Origin: Paenibacillus sp. DCT19
Lineage (GTDB): Bacteria; Bacillota; Bacilli; Paenibacillales; Paenibacillaceae
NCBI RefSeq assembly: GCF_003268635.1
Contig: NZ_CP029639.1
Span: forward strand, 5,602,001 to 5,666,000
Length of the DNA: 64,000 bases
Reading direction: 5' to 3'
Part shown: piece after piece, positions 19,277 through 29,746 of the stretch
Layout: each line of letters opens with the position of its first letter
Numbering within the stretch: position 1 is the first letter of the stretch
Made by a program: the position numbers and the translations under genes
The notes under the pieces: model-generated
What the model saw: only the letters and a program-made list of their open reading frames with translations
Told to the model about the DNA's origin: nothing
Database searches by the model: none

Positions 19277-19388
19277 CACTGTCCTTTCTGAATGTTGGAA
19301 CGCATATTCTGGCTGACTTCGCCATTTCGTATTCCAAAGATGAGTTGTATTGAGAATGAGATCCATTGTTAATGCCCTAAAAATGACA

Positions 19389-19419
19389 CATGCTGCTGCG
19401 GGAATCCCGCAGCAGCATG
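19389..19419. repeat. perfect 31-bp palindrome in the ATPase leader
   Basis: The arms CATGCTGCTGCGGGA and TCCCGCAGCAGCATG surround a single central base. It lies between the Fur-like box and the ATPase gene. On the minus strand the sequence TGTCATTTTT follows, so it could act as an attenuator, a leader hairpin or an operator. Confidence 0.75.
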
Positions 19420-19429
19420 GCGATCAAAT

Positions 19430-19448
19430 GAGAATGATAATCATTTTT
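19430..19448. promoter_or_regulatory. Fur-family box upstream of the metal ATPase
   Basis: GAGAATGATAATCATTTTT matches the 19-bp Fur consensus at 16 positions, with a near-palindromic AATGATAATCATT core. It lies about 155 bases before the chosen start. Confidence 0.6.
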
Positions 19449-19542
19449 GTACTTATGCAATTATTTTTACCTCAACCAACTTTTGATTATTATATGCCTG
19501 TGATCAACATTTGTAAATGAGTATTTGCAAAGTTGTTCGAAG

Positions 19543-19583
19543 AAAAAAAGCAAAAAGCCACCGATCCATAAGGATGGTGACTT
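19543..19583 (-). terminator. terminator of metY
   Basis: The stem AAGTCACCATCC/GGATCGGTGGCTT is followed by TTTGCTTTTTTT on the minus strand, about 110 bases past the metY stop. Confidence 0.8.
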
Positions 19584-19691
19584 AAATTTAGAGTCTTTGT
19601 CTTAAAGGTCAATACGACATATTAGTTCATCTGAGCTTCCAGATATCATCTTCACATGTAGTCTACATGAGAAGCTAAACTTCACACCAAC

Positions 19692-21130
<1,439 letters not shown>

Positions 21131-21163
21131 TTATAAATATAGTATTCATCGTCTTGGTATACT

Positions 21164-21190
21164 AAAAAACCTTTGCTAATGCAAAGGCTC
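21164..21190 (-). terminator. terminator of the kdu operon
   Basis: The stem GCCTTTGC/GCAAAGGT is followed by a T run on the minus strand, 54 bases beyond the isomerase stop. Confidence 0.8.
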
Positions 21191-21243
21191 TTTAGTCATT
21201 TTCACTCACTTCATTGCTACTGCGAAACAACAAGAGCTAACGT

Positions 21244-22092
21244 TTATACTCGTACGCCATTCCATACTTCACGCAAATGTTTAGCCGCAGGTACCGCCTC
21301 TTCCGCAGTCACACCTTCTAATGAAATATCAATATGCGGCTTATATTGCTTCAACAGTTCAAAGAATAACGGATAATCTAAAATACCGGCACCAGGTACA
21401 GGGTTAATCTTCTCCCATTGGGCATTGAAAGCCACATCCTTGGCGTGAATCACAATGATTCGCTGATACAGCGTCTCCATGACTTCTCGTAGGAACCCTG
21501 CCTGATCTGCTACATGATGCTGTTTAATCAAGTTACAAGGATCGAACAACATACCCAGATTGGAAGAAGGAATCTCTTCAAACAAACGCACCATATGTTC
21601 ACGCGTATGCAATGTATGCGTAGACACAGGCTCAATCGCAGCATGAACGCCCCACTTCTCAGCCTCTTCCGCGATCTCCTCTACTGTTGCTCGCAATACA
21701 TTCCATGCGTGTTCTTCATACGTATCCGGATGTGTACTGAGGTATGTGTCCAAACCACCCGTTTCCGTTGCAACCATGCTGCACCCGAAATCTCTAGCAT
21801 ACCTTAGGTGTTCCTTGAATCGATCAATATCCGCACGCCGGCTCACCGGATCGGGATCTATCGGATTAATATAACAGCCTAGCACCGCAATCTTCACGCC
21901 ACGCTGTGCAAATTGATCTCCAATCTCATTCGCCAGCCCAGGGCTTAGCTTGCCATTCGCAGAATCAACATCGGAGAGTGCTTTGGCAAGCGCAAGCTGC
22001 ACCGAATTGAATCCGTTATCTGCGATCGTCTGTGCAAGCTGTGCTGTAGGCTGCTTACCAAACGTATGCGCCAGAATACCAAGTTTCATCAT
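21244..22092 (-). CDS. sugar phosphate isomerase/epimerase (xylose-isomerase-like TIM barrel)
   Basis: The 282-residue AP endonuclease 2/TIM-barrel protein has strand motifs typical of the family: KLGILAHTFG, VATETGGLD, HAAIEPVSTHT with the metal glutamate, LGMLFDPCNL and IIVIHAKDV. The substrate cannot be read from sequence. It is the last gene of the kduI-deoR-kduD operon (34 bases after kduD), so it probably acts on a uronate or ketouronate in pectin breakdown. Confidence 0.82.
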   Translation of the reverse strand: MMKLGILAHTFGKQPTAQLAQTIADNGFNSVQLALAKALSDVDSANGKLSPGLANEIGDQFAQRGVKIAVLGCYINPIDPDPVSRRADIDRFKEHLRYARDFGCSMVATETGGLDTYLSTHPDTYEEHAWNVLRATVEEIAEEAEKWGVHAAIEPVSTHTLHTREHMVRLFEEIPSSNLGMLFDPCNLIKQHHVADQAGFLREVMETLYQRIIVIHAKDVAFNAQWEKINPVPGAGILDYPLFFELLKQYKPHIDISLEGVTAEEAVPAAKHLREVWNGVRV

Positions 22093-22126
22093 TCATGCCT
22101 CCTTTATAATCGGATAGGTGGAAAAC

Positions 22127-22879
22127 CTAGCGAGCGAGCCAGCCACCATCGACATTAAGAACATGACCGTTCAAGTAATCTGAGGCTGATGATGACAAGA
22201 ATACAACCGGCCCTTTCAAGTCTTCTGGTGTTCCCCAACGCCCAGCTGGAATACGCGCTGTAATATCACGGTACCGATTCTCATCTGCTCGGATCTGCGT
22301 TGTATTATCCGTTTCCATATAACCTGGTGCAATTGCATTAATCTGTACGCCTTTACCTGCCCATTCATTGGCAAGTGCTTTGGTCAGACCGGCAACACCA
22401 TGTTTGCTCGCTGTATATCCAGGTACATTAATGCCACCCTGATAGGACAGCATAGATGCAATGTTTATGATTTTACCGCTACCACGTTCAATCATATGTC
22501 TACCTGCCAACTGGCTCAGGAAAAATACGCTATTCAAATTAATGGCAATGACATCATGCCAGTCCTGATGCCCATGATCCGCAGCAGGTGTACGGCGAAT
22601 GATACCCGCGTTGTTTACCAGAATATCAATTTTACCTTGAAAAGATAATGCCTGTTCGAACACCTTAGGCAGTTCATCCTCAATACTCAGATCCGCTTCT
22701 ATAACATAAGCTTTGCGTCCCAATGCTTCAATAGCACTGGCTGTTTCCTCAGGTTTGGAATAGGATACCAGTACAACATCGGCTCCTGCTTCTGCCAGTC
22801 CGATCGCCATACCTTGTCCCAGCCCTCCAGATGTTCCGGTCACGAGAGCAACTTGTCCACTCAAATCAAATGGGTTCAT
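22127..22879 (-). CDS. kduD: 2-dehydro-3-deoxy-D-gluconate 5-dehydrogenase (short-chain dehydrogenase)
   Basis: The 250-residue SDR protein has the cofactor motif TGTSGGLGQG (14-23), NNAG at 89-92, catalytic Ser142, Tyr155 and Lys159 (YTASK), and the C-terminal LNVDGGWLAR. Length and sequence match KduD, which interconverts 2,5-diketo-3-deoxygluconate and KDG. The operon partner kduI supports the assignment. Confidence 0.92.
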   Translation of the reverse strand: MNPFDLSGQVALVTGTSGGLGQGMAIGLAEAGADVVLVSYSKPEETASAIEALGRKAYVIEADLSIEDELPKVFEQALSFQGKIDILVNNAGIIRRTPAADHGHQDWHDVIAINLNSVFFLSQLAGRHMIERGSGKIINIASMLSYQGGINVPGYTASKHGVAGLTKALANEWAGKGVQINAIAPGYMETDNTTQIRADENRYRDITARIPAGRWGTPEDLKGPVVFLSSSASDYLNGHVLNVDGGWLAR

Positions 22880-22922
22880 ATGTGATTCCTCCGCATGTTA
22901 TGATATGCAAACCGTACATAAA

Positions 22923-23680
22923 TTAACTCTGATAATCCACTTTGACACCGTTCTGACTATATAGCGCCGCTGTGTCTTCATCTAGTTGATGATCGCTGAT
23001 AATGCAATCAAGCTCTGAACAATTCGCAAAAGTCCGTAGTGCAAATTGTCCGAATTTATGATGATCCACAACGCCATACACTTGTTGGGATGCCGAGATC
23101 ATTGCTTTTTTCAGCGGGACGAGATCACCTGTATAGATGGATAATCCGAACTCGAGATGAAGTGCAGTGGTAGAGATAAATGCTTTATGGATATTAAGCC
23201 CCGATATAAAGGTAGCCGTATCGTCCCCTACCAGCATATTTCGAACTCGCGCTCCCCTGGCACAACCAATCGTACCTGTTCCTTCTTCGTTAACTCCGCA
23301 ATAATAAACAAGTCGTTTGTGACCACAGTCAAAGGGAGGTTATCCATGCGTCTCGCCATCTCTAGCGTTGTACTTCCGCCGTCCAATGCAACAATATCCC
23401 CGGGACGTATATAAGCAAGTGCCCGTTCGGCGATTTCCGTTTTTTCCGGATGGTGTTTCTCAATGACTCCGCGGCTGTTCAAAATACCATATTGATCATT
23501 CTGAGCCAGCATTGCCCCACCGTGTACACGGACAAGTAAACCCATGCTCTCCAGCTTGGCAAGATCTTCCCTTACCGTCTTACCTGTAACCTGCAGCAGT
23601 TCACTTAGATCACTAACGGTCACTTCCTGGCGTTGTAACAACGCCTCCATAATTTTTTCATGTCGCTTCAATGAATTCAT
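22923..23680 (-). CDS. DeoR/GlpR-family regulator of the kdu operon (frame broken by a -1 shift at 23254-23257)
   Basis: The N-terminal frame (23680 to 23228) holds the DeoR helix-turn-helix (RHEKIMEALLQRQEVTVSDLSELL, with MGLLVRVHGGAML) and the sugar-phosphate sensor start IALDGGSTTLEMARRM. The remainder is open in another frame to 22923 (NMLVGDDTATFISGLNIHKAFIS). One extra base in the four-base G/C run at 23254-23257 gives VVPGGARVRNMLVGDD and 252 residues, the normal length. It lies inside the kdu operon and probably represses it; three phased GTTCAT repeats over the kduI promoter are the candidate operator. Confidence 0.86.
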
Positions 23681-23738
23681 CCAATCAACTTCCTATATAA
23701 CTGAATTAAAATAAATAACCTGTCTCACGCACAATGGA

Positions 23739-24578
23739 TTACTTCAGATCTTTCATTGCTACGCCGTCCATATCCTCGAAGGTTTGGTTCTCACCAGCCA
23801 TCGCCCAACAGAACGTATAATTGCTTGTACCTACGCCACTGTGAATAGACCAGCTTGGCGAAATGATCGCCTGACGATCACGAACAACCAGATGACGTGT
23901 CTCGTTTGGCTCACCCATCATATGGAACACTACGCCATCCTCTGGCAGGTTCCAATACAAGTATACTTCGGAACGACGATTATGGGTATGTGCAGGCATG
24001 GTGTTCCACATATTACCCTTGTTGAGCTCTGTAATACCCATGACCAGCTGACAGCTCTGAATGCCACCCTCGCCTTGGTGGATATAACGATAGATCGTGC
24101 GTTCATTAGAGCTTTCAATGCTGCCCAGATGGTTAGGCTGAGCTTGCTCTTGTGTAGCTTTTACTGTTGGATACGTATGGTGTGCTGGTGTTGATACAAA
24201 GTAGAATTGTGCTGGCTGTGCATTGTCACTGCTCTTAAACAGAACCTCTTTAACGCCACGTCCGATATACAGACATTCCTTCGCACCGATCTCATAGCCT
24301 TGACCATCAGCAGTTACCGTTCCATGTCCGCCAACGTTAATGATACCGATTTCACGACGCTCTAAGAAAAAGTCCGTTCCGATATCCTTCAGGTTCACTT
24401 CTAGTGCAATATCCTTGCTCTGTGGTACAGCCGTTCCTACAATATAACGATCCACATGGGAATATACAGTCACTAATTCATCTACAGCGAATAGCTGCTC
24501 CATCAAAAATTCCTCACGCAGACGAGATGTATCATATGTTTTTACTTCATTAGGGTGTGCAGCGTAACGGTTTTGCAT
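23739..24578 (-). CDS. kduI: 5-dehydro-4-deoxy-D-glucuronate isomerase
   Basis: ATG 24578 (MQNRYAAHPNEVKTYDTSRL) is chosen because AAGGGA precedes it and it matches the usual KduI N-terminus; an in-frame ATG at 24626 overlaps the operator repeats. The 279-residue bicupin has the zinc motif MPAHTHNRRSEVY (His197, His199, Glu204). It converts 5-keto-4-deoxyuronate, the product of pectate lysis, to 2,5-diketo-3-deoxygluconate, the KduD substrate. It is the first gene of the operon. Confidence 0.94.
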   Translation of the reverse strand: MQNRYAAHPNEVKTYDTSRLREEFLMEQLFAVDELVTVYSHVDRYIVGTAVPQSKDIALEVNLKDIGTDFFLERREIGIINVGGHGTVTADGQGYEIGAKECLYIGRGVKEVLFKSSDNAQPAQFYFVSTPAHHTYPTVKATQEQAQPNHLGSIESSNERTIYRYIHQGEGGIQSCQLVMGITELNKGNMWNTMPAHTHNRRSEVYLYWNLPEDGVVFHMMGEPNETRHLVVRDRQAIISPSWSIHSGVGTSNYTFCWAMAGENQTFEDMDGVAMKDLK

Positions 24579-24610
24579 GTTTAATCCATTCCCTTCGTCA
24601 TTTGAATGAT

Positions 24611-24636
24611 GTTCATATAAGTTCATTTTAGTTCAT
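24611..24636. promoter_or_regulatory. three phased GTTCAT repeats, candidate DeoR-type operator
   Basis: GTTCAT occurs at 24611, 24621 and 24631, exactly one helical turn apart, directly downstream of the kduI -10 box. DeoR-family repressors often bind such direct repeats. Confidence 0.6.
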
Positions 24637-24666
24637 TTTATATCTTTTGTGTACCTTTTTTTTCAA
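24637..24666 (-). promoter_or_regulatory. kduI promoter
   Basis: TTGAAA (24661-24666) and TATAAA (24637-24642) are 18 bases apart on the minus strand. Confidence 0.55.
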
Positions 24667-24829
24667 AATAAAACGCTCCATGTAATTAAATATGTACATC
24701 TATATTCCTAAAAGTGTTTATATCCACACAATCTCGCATAAATTAGCTCGTCCACTCACACTCAATTAACCTATTCGCTCGCATCCATTGAGTTATTTAG
24801 GATAATCCGAATTCCGGGTGCAAAAATCT

Positions 24830-24875
24830 AAAAAAAAAAAAGGATTTCCACAGTCATGGATAGACTGGGAAATCC
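24830..24875 (-). terminator. terminator of the qox operon
   Basis: The stem GGATTTCCCAGTC/GACTGTGGAAATCC is followed by a long T run on the minus strand, just after the qoxD stop. Confidence 0.9.
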
Positions 24876-24891
24876 CTTTATAATCTGAAAC

Positions 24892-25221
24892 TTAATGTGC
24901 AACTGCGTTGTTAAGCATGATCCAGATCGAACCAATAACGATGGTCATCATCATCAGAAGCCCGAAAATGAGAGCCATAACATTCCAGCGTGGTTTCTCT
25001 GTCTCACGAATATGCATGAAGAAGAAGAGTTGAACCACAAACTGAAGTGCGGCTGTACCAAGAATAACAACCATTGTTCCTGTTTTACCCATCATGTCGT
25101 TCAGAACAACCACCAGCGGGATGATCGTCAGAACGATAGAGAGAATAAAACCGATGACATAGGACTTCAGCGAACCATGTTGTTCATGGCCATGGGAATC
25201 ATGCGTGTTGTGCTCTGCCAT
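24892..25221 (-). CDS. qoxD: quinol oxidase subunit IV
   Basis: The 109-residue protein has a His-rich N-terminus and three membrane helices, with FVVQLFFFMHIRE typical of the CyoD/QoxD family. It is a small accessory subunit of the heme-copper quinol oxidase. It is the last gene of the operon, five bases after qoxC and directly followed by a strong terminator. Confidence 0.92.
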   Translation of the reverse strand: MAEHNTHDSHGHEQHGSLKSYVIGFILSIVLTIIPLVVVLNDMMGKTGTMVVILGTAALQFVVQLFFFMHIRETEKPRWNVMALIFGLLMMMTIVIGSIWIMLNNAVAH

Positions 25222-25226
25222 CTACA

Positions 25227-25841
25227 TCACCCCATCAGATAGACGATGGACAGAAGGAAGATCCATACAACGTCCAAGAAGTGCCAGTACAAGCTGATTA
25301 CGTTGATTTTACCGCGAGTAACATCGGTAATCCCACGTTTTTTCAGTTGGAACATCAATCCAATCATCCAGATCAGACCGAGCGATACGTGAAGTCCGTG
25401 AGTACCCACCAAGGTGAAGAATGCGCCGGAAGCAGCACTCGTCGTGTAGCTGAATCCTTCGTGAACCATCTCAACAAACTCATAAATCTCCAGTGCAAGG
25501 AAGCCTGCACCGAGAACGGCTGTAACGATAAGCCAGTTAATCAATTGTTTAACTTTACCTTGGTTCATTGCCAGAACAGCAAGTCCGCTCGTAAATGAAC
25601 TTGTGAGCAAGAGGAATGTTTCAGCAATTACGCCAGGCATTTTAATCAACTCAGACAAGATTGGTCCGCCCGCCGTATTGTCGCGCAACACAATGAAGGT
25701 TGCGAACAATACGGAGAACAGGATTACGTCGGAAATCAGGAAGAACCAGAAACCGAGAATTTTCATTTCCTGTGGATCATGGTGGCCATGATCATGACCA
25801 TGTGCATGATTCTCACCGTGCTTAGCGGCTGCTTGAGCCAT
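25227..25841 (-). CDS. qoxC: quinol oxidase subunit III
   Basis: The 204-residue protein has five membrane helices and the subunit III motifs KILGFWFFLISD, FVEMVHEGFSYTTSAASGAFFTLVGTHGLHV and the C-terminal YWHFLDVVWIFLLSIVYL. Its ATG directly abuts the qoxB stop codon, with the ribosome site inside qoxB, which indicates translational coupling. Confidence 0.94.
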   Translation of the reverse strand: MAQAAAKHGENHAHGHDHGHHDPQEMKILGFWFFLISDVILFSVLFATFIVLRDNTAGGPILSELIKMPGVIAETFLLLTSSFTSGLAVLAMNQGKVKQLINWLIVTAVLGAGFLALEIYEFVEMVHEGFSYTTSAASGAFFTLVGTHGLHVSLGLIWMIGLMFQLKKRGITDVTRGKINVISLYWHFLDVVWIFLLSIVYLMG

Positions 25842-27811
25842 CTATACCGACCCCCTTAACGACGCTTCGGTACGCTTAATTTCGTCAACCGGAATGTAAT
25901 AATCCGTGTCGTATGAGAATGAACGGGCGATCATGCAGATACCCACGCCAGCGAGTCCGAGAATTGCCATCCATAGCCATCCAAAGACGAAGCCGAAACC
26001 AGCTACGAACCAGAAGACAGACATAATGAACGGAATCGAGGAATTTTTCGGCATATGAATTGGCTCATATACAGGCTCAGGCGGATGAATGCCTTTAGCA
26101 CGACGTTCTTTCTCTTCCCACCACTCATCAATATCATCTCCGCGAGGTGTAACAGCGAAGTTGTATTCAGGAGCTGGTGAAGGAATCGACCACTCAAGCG
26201 TACGAGCATCCCATGGGTCGCCAGAAGCTTTGAGTGATTTGTATTTGCGAATACCGTCTGCGATTTGTGCAACTTGGAACAAGAATCCGACACCCATCAG
26301 GAACGCACCAATCGTAGAAACGAAGTTCAGTTCCCACCAGCCAGTGTCCCAGCCGTAAGTGCTCAGACGACGCGTCATACCCATCAGGCCGACAGCGTAC
26401 TGCGGCATGAAGCAGACATAGAAACCGATATTCCAAGTCCAGAATGCCCATTTGCCCAGTTTCTCTTCCAATTGGAAACCGAACATTTTTGGCCACCAGT
26501 AGTACAGACCTGCGAAGTATCCGAAGACAACGCCACCGATTAATACTTGGTGGAAGTGGGCAATCAGGAAGTAACTGTTATGGAACTGGAAGTCAGCAGG
26601 AGCAACGGATAACAGAACGCCCGTCATCCCCCCGACGATAAAGCACGGGATAAAGGCAAGTGTCCACATCATCGGAGTGGCCATGCGTATCCTTCCTTTA
26701 TACATCGTAAACAGCCAGTTAAATATCTTAACCCCTGTTGGAATGGCAATCAACATCGTCGTAACCGCGAAGAATGCATTAACGTCCGCTCCGGAACCCA
26801 TCGTGAAGAAGTGATGCGCCCATGTGAAGAAGGACAGGAAGCTGATGATCAACATCGCGAATACCATCGATTTGTAACCAAACAGTTTTTTCCGCGAGAA
26901 CGTACTTACGATCTCGGAGAACACACCGAATGCCGGCAAGACGACAATGTATACCTCAGGGTGACCCCACATCCAGATCAAGTTGATATACATCATTGGG
27001 TTACCGCCCAGATCAAGTGTGAAGAAGTGCGCCCCGGCAAACCTGTCGAGGAAGAGCAATGCAAGTGTCACAGTCAAGATTGGGAATGCAAACAAGATAA
27101 TAATACAAGTGGAGAATACTGACCAAGTGAACATCGGCAGTTTCATCCAACGCATACCTGGCGCACGCATTTTAATGATGGTAACCATAAAGTTGATACC
27201 GGTAGCCAGGGAACCGATACCCGATATTTGGATACCCCATATATAGAAGTTCTGTCCTACCCCGGACTGTGCGACAGCTCCGATAGAGGCGGATAACTCA
27301 GCCAACCTGCGTCAGGTGAACCACCAATAACGAAGGACAGGTTAAACAGCATCGCTCCTAGGAAGAACAACCAGAAGCTCAGTGCATTCAGGAACGGGAA
27401 CGCAACGTCTCTCGCTCCGATCTGAAGTGGCACGATAACGTTAAATAGACCAAACATAAATGGCATCGCCATGAACAAGATCATGATCGTACCATGCGTT
27501 GTAAAGACCTGATTATAATGCTCAGGGTGTAAGAAATCCATATTAGGCATTGCTAGCTGAAGACGCATCATCAGCGCATCCACACCACCACGGAACAACA
27601 TGATAATGGAAGCGATGATATACATAATACCGATCTTCTTGTGATCGACAGTAGTTAACCAGTTACGCCAGAGCCAGCCCCATTTTTTAAAATAAGTTAG
27701 CACCGCTACAATAGCAATCATCGTAATCCCGATCGATACCATCGCACCATAGATGAGTGGATCACCAGTTACGAAAAACTCCGATGCAAACTCTTTAATT
27801 GTCTCTAACAT
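25842..27811 (-). CDS. qoxB: quinol oxidase subunit I (frame broken by a -1 shift at 27260-27263)
   Basis: The N-terminal frame (to 27257) holds helices I-III with the heme histidine in FTTHGTIMI, and the second frame continues to 25842. One extra base in the four-base C/G run at 27260-27263 gives PPLSELSHSPGVGQNFYIWG and 656 residues, close to the 649 of B. subtilis QoxB. The catalytic segment is visible as WMWGHPEVYIVVLPAFG, with the following AHHFFTMG, and the late heme ligands occur in SYFLIAHFHQVLIGG. It reduces oxygen with electrons from menaquinol and pumps protons. AAAGGAG precedes the ATG. Confidence 0.93.
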
Positions 27812-27831
27812 TGGGCTCTCCTTTCGAATCT

Positions 27832-28803
27832 TTAGTTAGCACTCTTGTCCTCGTCTTGCTTGGACTCTTGAGTGGCTTGATTAGCTCCAGCAGCTTCACT
27901 TGAGCTTTCGTGCTTACTATGAGCTCCATTACCATCTACAACATACTTAGTTACGATTTTCTGGAACAGACCTTCTGGGAAGGCTGAGTAATAAGCAACA
28001 TTGCTTGTTCCAGGCTCAGTAAGTGCATCGTAGCCCTCTTGTGTCAACTCTTGGGAATTTTGTTTCACTTCTCGAACCCAATTGTCAAACTCTTCGTCTG
28101 ATGTAGCATTCACATCGAAACGCATTTTGCCAAAGTGCTCACCTGTAAAGTTGGCGCCTGAGCCCCAATACTGTCCTTCATGGTCAGCTTGCAGGTACAA
28201 GGTCATCGCCATACCCGACATTGTGTAAATCTGACCACCAAGTTGCGGAATCCAGAACGAGTTCATTGGTGAATCCGCGGTAAGTTCAAATTTCACGGGC
28301 CGGTCTGCCGGAATATTCAACGTATTGACCGTTGCAATCCCTTGCTCTGGATACATGAACAACCATTTCCAGTCCAATGATGATACTTGGATCGTCACAG
28401 GTGCTTTCTCAGAAGCCAGTGGCTTCGAAGGCTCTAGATCATAAGTGTAACGAACTGTTACAATAGCGAGTATTCCAATGATGATAATTGGAACCGTCCA
28501 CCAAATGACCTCAGCTTTGGTACTATGAGACCAGTTCGGCTCATATGCAGCTTTATTGTCCGGTTTGTCGCGGTAACGCCATACGATTACTGCAGACAAA
28601 ATCAACACAGGTACGATTATGACAGCACACAGAATGGTTGAAATTACGATCAAATCTCTCTGTGAAGCGCCAATCGGTCCCTTTGGATCCAGAACAACGT
28701 ACTGCCCGCCTGCCAGCATTGGCCAGACAATCAATGCGATGGTAACCAACGTCAGGACAACCGGAATAATAATCCGGGCTAGCGACCTAGGTTTCTTGTT
28801 CAT
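27832..28803 (-). CDS. qoxA: quinol oxidase subunit II
   Basis: The 323-residue protein has an N-terminal signal-like helix, a second helix near residue 60 and an external cupredoxin domain (SPMNSFWIPQLGGQIYTMSG, then GEHFGKMRF). The cysteine pair and other CuA ligands of cytochrome c oxidases are absent, so the electron donor is quinol. There is no lipobox cysteine, unlike some CyoA proteins. The tail is rich in Ser, Glu and Lys. It is the first gene of qoxABCD. Confidence 0.94.
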   Translation of the reverse strand: MNKKPRSLARIIIPVVLTLVTIALIVWPMLAGGQYVVLDPKGPIGASQRDLIVISTILCAVIIVPVLILSAVIVWRYRDKPDNKAAYEPNWSHSTKAEVIWWTVPIIIIGILAIVTVRYTYDLEPSKPLASEKAPVTIQVSSLDWKWLFMYPEQGIATVNTLNIPADRPVKFELTADSPMNSFWIPQLGGQIYTMSGMAMTLYLQADHEGQYWGSGANFTGEHFGKMRFDVNATSDEEFDNWVREVKQNSQELTQEGYDALTEPGTSNVAYYSAFPEGLFQKIVTKYVVDGNGAHSKHESSSEAAGANQATQESKQDEDKSAN

Positions 28804-28830
28804 CTTGATCCCCTCTCCTTAAATTCGCTC

Positions 28831-28848
28831 ATACTGAAAAATCAGTAT
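28831..28848. promoter_or_regulatory. inverted repeat in the qoxA promoter region
   Basis: ATACTGA and TCAGTAT flank four A bases, 28 bases before the qoxA ATG. It is an exact 7-bp arm palindrome and a possible operator; the binding protein is unknown. Confidence 0.45.
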
Positions 28849-29001
28849 ACTACTCTATTCCTTCTAAAGATATCAGAAATGAGCAACTTTTTTGTTCTTG
28901 TTAACAAATTTGTCGATTTTACACCCTAAATGTGTGAATTTTTTCTCACAAATTACTTGCACACTTGATATTTCCGTATAATAAAACATCACATGTTACG
29001 T

Positions 29002-29059
29002 AAAAAAATAAAGCCCTTTGCAGTCTCGTTGAATAGGTCAACGAATCCGCAAAGGGCTA
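29002..29059 (-). terminator. terminator of the small membrane protein gene
   Basis: The stem AGCCCTTTGC/GCAAAGGGCT, with an inner TCGTTGA/TCAACGA hairpin, is followed by a T-rich tail on the minus strand. Confidence 0.8.
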
Positions 29060-29121
29060 TATTGACTGGATTCCGATTACTTATCCAGTCTTAGTATGGA
29101 CGAATATCCTGCAGATTATAA

Positions 29122-29385
29122 TTAATCCGCACCTTCGTCTTCATGACGTGTATGAACTAATCCGATCGCTTTAGCAATAACGTAAATGAATACGCTACCA
29201 ACCAGGAAACCAATACCCACCATCAAGCCAAGATTACGGTCATTAAATTCATTCAAGTTGATCAAACACATCACTACACCTGTAATAAGCGCGATCCAGG
29301 CAAAAACTGTCATCGTTAAGACTGCGCGCCGCATATTTTTATCCTTGCGCTCCAATTGGCTTACCATTGCTGTCTTCGATGCCAT
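29122..29385 (-). CDS. small two-helix membrane protein, unknown function
   Basis: ATG 29385 is preferred to an in-frame GTG at 29394 because the GGAA site is then about 8 bases away. The 87-residue product has a charged N-terminus (SQLERKDKNMRR), two hydrophobic helices (about 23-44 and 57-76) and an acidic tail. I do not recognise a family. It lies upstream of qoxA on the same strand but is separated from it by a terminator and a promoter region. Confidence 0.7.
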   Translation of the reverse strand: MASKTAMVSQLERKDKNMRRAVLTMTVFAWIALITGVVMCLINLNEFNDRNLGLMVGIGFLVGSVFIYVIAKAIGLVHTRHEDEGAD

Positions 29386-29645
29386 AGTAAACACTTCCTT
29401 TTCCCTTTTTGTAAGTTATTTACTGATACCAATATACCACATTAGTATGATTTTTAGTCAACAAATGTTCAAATTTTATTCGCAATTTGGACACTTTATT
29501 TATTGTTTACCTGTTGACAAAATAGATATTTTATCTTCTTGTTATGTATAACCCAAAAATGACTGCTTCATAACAGAAATCGTAAACAAGCTTTTGAAAC
29601 ATTCGTGAATGACCCGAAACCAACCGTTATGTACACATTCCAAAA
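29386..29645. other. AT-rich intergenic region, no gene seen
   Basis: This stretch lies between the bglA-like terminator and the small membrane protein. It should hold the latter's promoter, but no clear boxes or open frame with a ribosome site were found. Confidence 0.4.
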
Positions 29646-29685
29646 ATAAAAAAACGGTGCCTCCATTTAATCGGAGCACCGTTTC
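29646..29685 (-). terminator. terminator of the glycan-use locus (after GH1)
   Basis: The stem AAACGGTGCTCC/GGAGGCACCGTTT is followed by a T run on the minus strand. Confidence 0.88.
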
Positions 29686-29746
29686 ATTTGATTGCATATC
29701 AAGACCGAATCCATTCTAGTTCCAGTCTGATTCATGTTCCTTGCAT

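Noticed and set aside
24611..24636. CRISPR-like short repeats
   Set aside because: The three GTTCAT units are only 10 bases apart with no spacers; a regulator operator fits better.
28933..28950. Rex-binding site upstream of qoxA
   Set aside because: The inverted arms TGTGA and TCACA are separated by eight bases, whereas Rex sites have six.
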